Source: JAGTVB01 sp964624765 (GTDB taxonomy: Bacteria > Pseudomonadota > Gammaproteobacteria > HK1). From it: a stretch of 19,405 nucleotides of DNA. A model generated the notes under the pieces. That model made no database searches. It was not told where the DNA came from and saw only the letters and a program-made list of their open reading frames with translations. The position numbers were made by a program, and so were the translations under genes. Of the stretch, positions 17,240 through 19,405 are shown one piece after another (position 1 is the stretch's first letter; each line of letters starts with the position of its first letter). The DNA lies in assembly GCA_964624765.1 (NCBI GenBank), contig CAZUZO010000055.1:1-19405 (forward strand), written 5' to 3'.

Positions 17240-17448
17240 CACAGGACTACCTCCGTTGCTATGCTCGAACGGGATCGGGCATGGGTTGGCCAATAACGAC
17301 GGGAACCGGGTGAGTCGCAGGCGCAAGAAAGCTCTCAAAACCGTTTAAAGCGAGCGGTTCTGCTTTCGCGCCAAGTTCCTTATTGTACCGCATCGGCGTT
17401 GCTCATCGTTTCGGCAGTTCTATGGCCTTCGCACTTGGGGCAGCCGAC

Positions 17449-17531
17449 CCCTTTGGGCAAGGGACGCCGTGAAGACGTCCCTGTCGGCTTGGGTCCGGCA
17501 TCCCTGCCGCACACACCCTTGCCCGCAAGGG
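17449..17531. repeat. Cluster of three short palindromes (REP-like)
   Basis: Three stems lie in 83 bp: CCCTT-TGGGC-AAGGG (17449-17463), GGGACG-CCGTGAAGA-CGTCCC (17461-17481) and CCCTTG-CCCG-CAAGGG (17516-17531). The first and third are related in sequence, and the first two share bases, so they may form alternative folds. The layout resembles intergenic REP-type repeats, but only one copy is present here. Confidence 0.45.
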
Positions 17532-17619
17532 ATTCGGCCGCCGAGAGCCTGGGTGCTGCCGGTCGTGGGCTCCGGCGAGCAAATCTGACGTACGATGACC
17601 GTGGCCTACCGCATCTGAG

Positions 17620-17758
17620 AGCTTGTGAAAAAACCTGCTACACGACCCGATAGCGGCGTTGGGCGGTGCTCGCTCCTCGCCTATCTATCTGATATGTCTC
17701 GTCGCTGCGCGCCGACCGCCTGGCTCTCAGGCCGCTCGCGACGGTTTTTTCACAAGCT
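17620..17758. mobile_element. MITE-like palindromic element, copy B (well preserved)
   Basis: A 139-bp element with perfect 16-bp terminal inverted repeats, AGCTTGTGAAAAAACC and its complement. It is flanked by the direct repeat CTGAG (17615-17619 and 17759-17763), consistent with a 5-bp target duplication. Inside, AGCGGC pairs with GCCGCT and GGCGGT with ACCGCC, so the whole element can fold into one long imperfect hairpin. It carries no gene. Copy A at 4134-4270 is similar throughout but more diverged. It lies between pepF and the DUF2892 gene. Confidence 0.85.
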
Positions 17759-18007
17759 CTGAGACATCCCACTTCGTCCCCGGCCCTCGGCTGGAACTCC
17801 CTTTGCCGGAGGGCGTAGCCGCACTGGCGGCCCCTCCATCAAATCCGATCTGTGTGACATAATCACGCTGTTTCACATCACCGTTGGGCAGTCTGCCGGC
17901 TGCGTGAAGCCTCCGTGCGAAGGAGAACTCGCCGGGGGTAACGCAAACCCTCGCAAGCCACTGCCTCTGTACCATGACCGAGAGGGAAGCGTAAAGGAGC
18001 CAATGCC

Positions 18008-18205
18008 ATGACCAAGAATGTCGGGACCATCGACAAAGCGCTTCGGGTGATTCTGGGTATTGGGCTTCTCAGCCTGGTATTCGTCGGCCCGCAAACGTGG
18101 TGGGGACTGATAGGGCTGGTGCCGCTAGCGACGGTGGCCATGAGCTGGTGCCCCGTGTACTCCCTGTTTGGGGTATCCACCTGTGCCACCTCGAAGCCAT
18201 CGTAA
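18008..18205 (+). CDS. DUF2892 (YgaP-type) small membrane protein
   Basis: A 65-residue inner-membrane protein of the DUF2892 family, the membrane module found alone or fused to rhodanese in YgaP. Family marks are MTKNVGTIDKALRVILGI at the start, GPQTWWGLIGLVPLATVAMS in the middle and WCPVYSLFGVSTC near the end, with the two conserved Cys residues. There are two membrane spans (about 13-28 and 31-47). AAAGGAG lies 8 nt before the ATG. No rhodanese or sulfur gene is adjacent. It is convergent with the truncated SDR gene. The family's function is not established. Confidence 0.9.
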   Translation: MTKNVGTIDKALRVILGIGLLSLVFVGPQTWWGLIGLVPLATVAMSWCPVYSLFGVSTCATSKPS

Positions 18206-18299
18206 CATGGGCGCCGGCGGCCGGTGTGGGTCACCCCTACCAGCACGCATCGCACGCCCGCTGTCTTCGCTAACCCAACGCGGCCCTTGAGTGGACGGG

Positions 18300-18936
18300 T
18301 TACCGTTCGGGGTGCTGGTGCAACCGCCGTGGCGCCGAAGGCATCGACGTCGGCGTGTAGCGGTGTGCGCACCACACCGGGCGCGACCATATTCACGCGG
18401 ATGCCGTCGGCCGCCAGCTCCGCCGCCAGGCTGTTGGTCAGCGCGTGCACGCCGCCGTTGCTGACCAGCGGCGCCGACGCCGGGAAGCTGCCGATCGCAT
18501 GGGTGATCAGCACGGTGTCGATGTTGACGATCGCGCCGCCCCCGCCCTGCCGTTTTATCTGCCGCACCACCGCCTGGGTGGTCAGGTAGGTGCCGCGCAG
18601 GTTGCCGTCGAGAAAGCCGTCGAGCTCCTCCTCGGTGACCTCGACGAACGGCTTCGGCGCGAAGGTGCCGGCGTTGTGGACCAGCACGTCGATCCGGCCG
18701 AAGCGTTCGACCGCGCAGCGCACCAGCGCCTCGCCGGTCGCCCGTTCACCGATATTGCCGGCAACGGCCGCCACCCGGCCGGGTGCGCCGAGCCCGGCGG
18801 CGAGTACGGCAAGCTTTTCTGGATCGCGCCCACTGATTACGACGTTGGCGCCATCGCCCAGGAAGGCTCGGGCCACATCCAGGCCGATACCGCTGGACGA
18901 GCCGGTGACGATGACGGTTGGGGTGGTGTCTGTCAT
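18300..18936 (-). pseudogene. SDR family oxidoreductase, C-terminally truncated
   Basis: The first ~205 residues of a classical short-chain dehydrogenase/reductase (usual length about 250). ATG at 18934-18936 follows AAAGGAGAG. Present are the NAD(P) loop TGSSSGIG (11-18), HNAGTF (88-92), and RVNMVAPGVVRTPLHADVDA (180-199). The catalytic YxxxK is absent: the aligned stretch reads ASAPLVSNGG, with Pro156 for Tyr and Asn160 for Lys. After about residue 205 similarity stops, and the frame merely runs on to 17878 antisense to the DUF2892 gene. The expected C-terminal FVTGxxLxVDGG segment is missing in all frames I checked. The segment is markedly richer in G and C than neighbouring DNA, suggesting transfer. 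Probably a non-functional remnant, although its promoter region survives. Confidence 0.75.
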
Positions 18937-18961
18937 GGGATCTCTCCTTTACTTTTTCAGA

Positions 18962-18994
18962 GTTACAAGACGACCGGTCGGTCTTTCTTGTCAA
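18962..18994 (-). promoter_or_regulatory. SDR promoter with TetR-type palindromic operator
   Basis: On the minus strand a consensus -35 TTGACA (18989-18994) is followed by AGACCGACCGGTCGTCT (18968-18984) and a -10-like TGTAAC (18962-18967, spacing 21). The palindrome is one base short of the perfect 18-bp AGACCGACCGGTCGGTCT typical of TetR-family operators. No tetR gene is in the window. Confidence 0.5.
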
Positions 18995-19044
18995 GGCCAC
19001 TATGGGATTCTTTTCACATCCCCCGAAATGGGTGAAGACGGAAG

Positions 19045-19155
19045 TTAATCCTTTGCTGTTGCCGATAAAGCGCCCTCCGCTTCCCTGAGATAGCGATACA
19101 CACCCGCTTTAGACAGGCCGTAGTCTTTCATCAGCGATTTGATGAGCGTCCTCTC
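19045..19155 (-). pseudogene. C-terminal helix-turn-helix remnant, probably a serine recombinase (resolvase/invertase)
   Basis: A minus-strand frame ending at TAA (19045-19047) encodes LIKSLMKDYGLSKAGVYRYL followed by REAEGALSATAKD. This resembles the C-terminal helix-turn-helix of resolvase/invertase-type recombinases, in which Ser-Lys-Ala-x-Val-Tyr-Arg-Tyr-Leu forms the recognition helix. The catalytic serine domain is absent: a stop codon in the same frame lies at about 19178, inside the palindromic control region. It therefore looks like a 3' fragment left after a rearrangement. The match is too short to exclude another HTH protein. Confidence 0.42.
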
Positions 19156-19178
19156 CCACCAAGTGACTGATCGTTGTT

Positions 19179-19212
19179 AAGGTTATCTTAATATGATAAC
19201 CTTAGACTAAGG
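19179..19212 (+). promoter_or_regulatory. Operator/promoter palindromes upstream of the TumE-like gene
   Basis: AAGGTTATC-TTAATAT-GATAACCTT (19179-19203) is a perfect inverted repeat with 9-bp arms. It overlaps CCTTA-GAC-TAAGG (19200-19212), which includes the ribosome site. A -10-like TATGAT (19192-19197) sits in the first palindrome. The layout fits autoregulation of a toxin-antitoxin operon. Confidence 0.6.
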
Positions 19213-19215
19213 CCA

Positions 19216-19405
19216 GTGCGCGATCCTGCCCTCGATGTGCTTCTCGACCTTGACGGGGAGGTGCTCGTTGTAGATGCGGATGGTGGTCATTGGGTCCGCT
19301 TCGTGGTCACGCGGGTTCCGGTGACGCCTGAAAAGCCGCATGGTCTGGACTACTCGTTGACCCTTCATGGACCGGTTGGCGAGCGGTTGGTCGGTTTTGA
19401 CAACG
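19216..19405 (+). CDS. TumE/DUF6516 family toxin, 3' end outside the window
   Basis: The first 63 codons of a protein resembling the TumE (DUF6516) toxin family. GTG at 19216 is preceded by TAAGG 4 nt upstream, and an in-frame stop (TAA, 19189) lies before it, so no earlier start codon is available. Family-like stretches are LLDLDGEVLVVDADGGHWVR, RVPVTPEKPHGLDYSLTLH and GERLVGFDN, where the gene leaves the window. In this family the toxin gene comes first and its antitoxin, TumA, with a DNA-binding HTH, follows. The antitoxin should therefore lie just right of the window and could bind the upstream palindromes. Confidence 0.72.
   Translation, partial: MRDPALDVLLDLDGEVLVVDADGGHWVRFVVTRVPVTPEKPHGLDYSLTLHGPVGERLVGFDN

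Larger units (their letters stand above)
17240..18007. other. Divergent intergenic region with hairpins and a MITE
   Basis: A 768-bp non-coding stretch between pepF (minus) and the DUF2892 gene (plus). From left to right it holds the pepF promoter area, a hairpin cluster (17449-17531), MITE copy B (17620-17758) and the DUF2892 upstream region. A minus-strand open frame at 17727-17975, running out of the MITE, may be a protein remnant but was not recognised. Confidence 0.6.

Noticed and set aside
17878..18299. C-terminal extension of the SDR frame
   Set aside because: Runs antisense to the well-supported DUF2892 gene and lacks SDR similarity, so I ended the SDR pseudogene at about 18300.
18266..18305. 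Possible attC site near TAACCC...GGGTTA at the broken end of the SDR gene
   Set aside because: One GTTRRRY-like core (GTTGGGT, minus strand) is present but no matching RYYYAAC partner or L boxes. The integrase gene is 18 kb away.
1..19405. CRISPR array or rRNA operon
   Set aside because: No regularly spaced direct repeats and no conserved rRNA segments were seen.

Overview
This window looks like a stretch of a Gammaproteobacterium-like chromosome of moderately high GC. The core genes (htpX, pyrF, a phasin, a YccU-type CoA-binding protein, an oligoendopeptidase F, a NorD/CbbO-type von Willebrand A protein) suggest an aerobic or facultatively autotrophic proteobacterium that stores polyhydroxyalkanoate. 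The taxonomic call is an inference from protein resemblance only. Accessory DNA lies at both edges.

Left edge (1-900): the 3' two thirds of an integron-type tyrosine recombinase gene, interrupted by one in-frame amber codon. Any attI and cassettes would lie to the left, outside the window. Next on the minus strand (891-3277) come an unrecognised membrane protein and an AMP-forming acyl-CoA ligase. A CoA-binding protein follows on the plus strand (3717-4124).

Positions 4134-6802: htpX and a hisH-hisF fusion form a minus-strand pair 19 nt apart. The fusion closely resembles the single-chain HIS7 enzyme of fungi and plants rather than the usual two-subunit bacterial enzyme. A palindromic MITE-like element fills the convergent gap downstream of it, and a second, better-preserved copy lies at 17620-17758.

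Positions 7271-11436: a phasin (minus), then, reading plus, an exported M1-type metallopeptidase, pyrF (GTG start) and a 43-codon putative membrane peptide.

Positions 11700-17239: a tight minus-strand operon of pepF, a SAM methyltransferase (ATGA overlap) and a 1000-residue protein. That protein joins an RlmI-like methyltransferase fold with altered key residues to a complete NorD/CbbO-type VWA protein. This fusion and the HIS7-like fusion are the two most unusual protein-coding observations.

Right edge (17240-19405): hairpin-rich intergenic DNA, the second MITE, a DUF2892 membrane protein, and a GC-rich SDR gene that has lost its C-terminus and its YxxxK catalytic pair but keeps a promoter with a TetR-type operator. 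Beyond it are the tail of a probable serine recombinase, an AT-rich palindromic control region and the start of a TumE/DUF6516-family toxin gene cut by the window end. This edge reads as a worn mobile-element or toxin-antitoxin junction.
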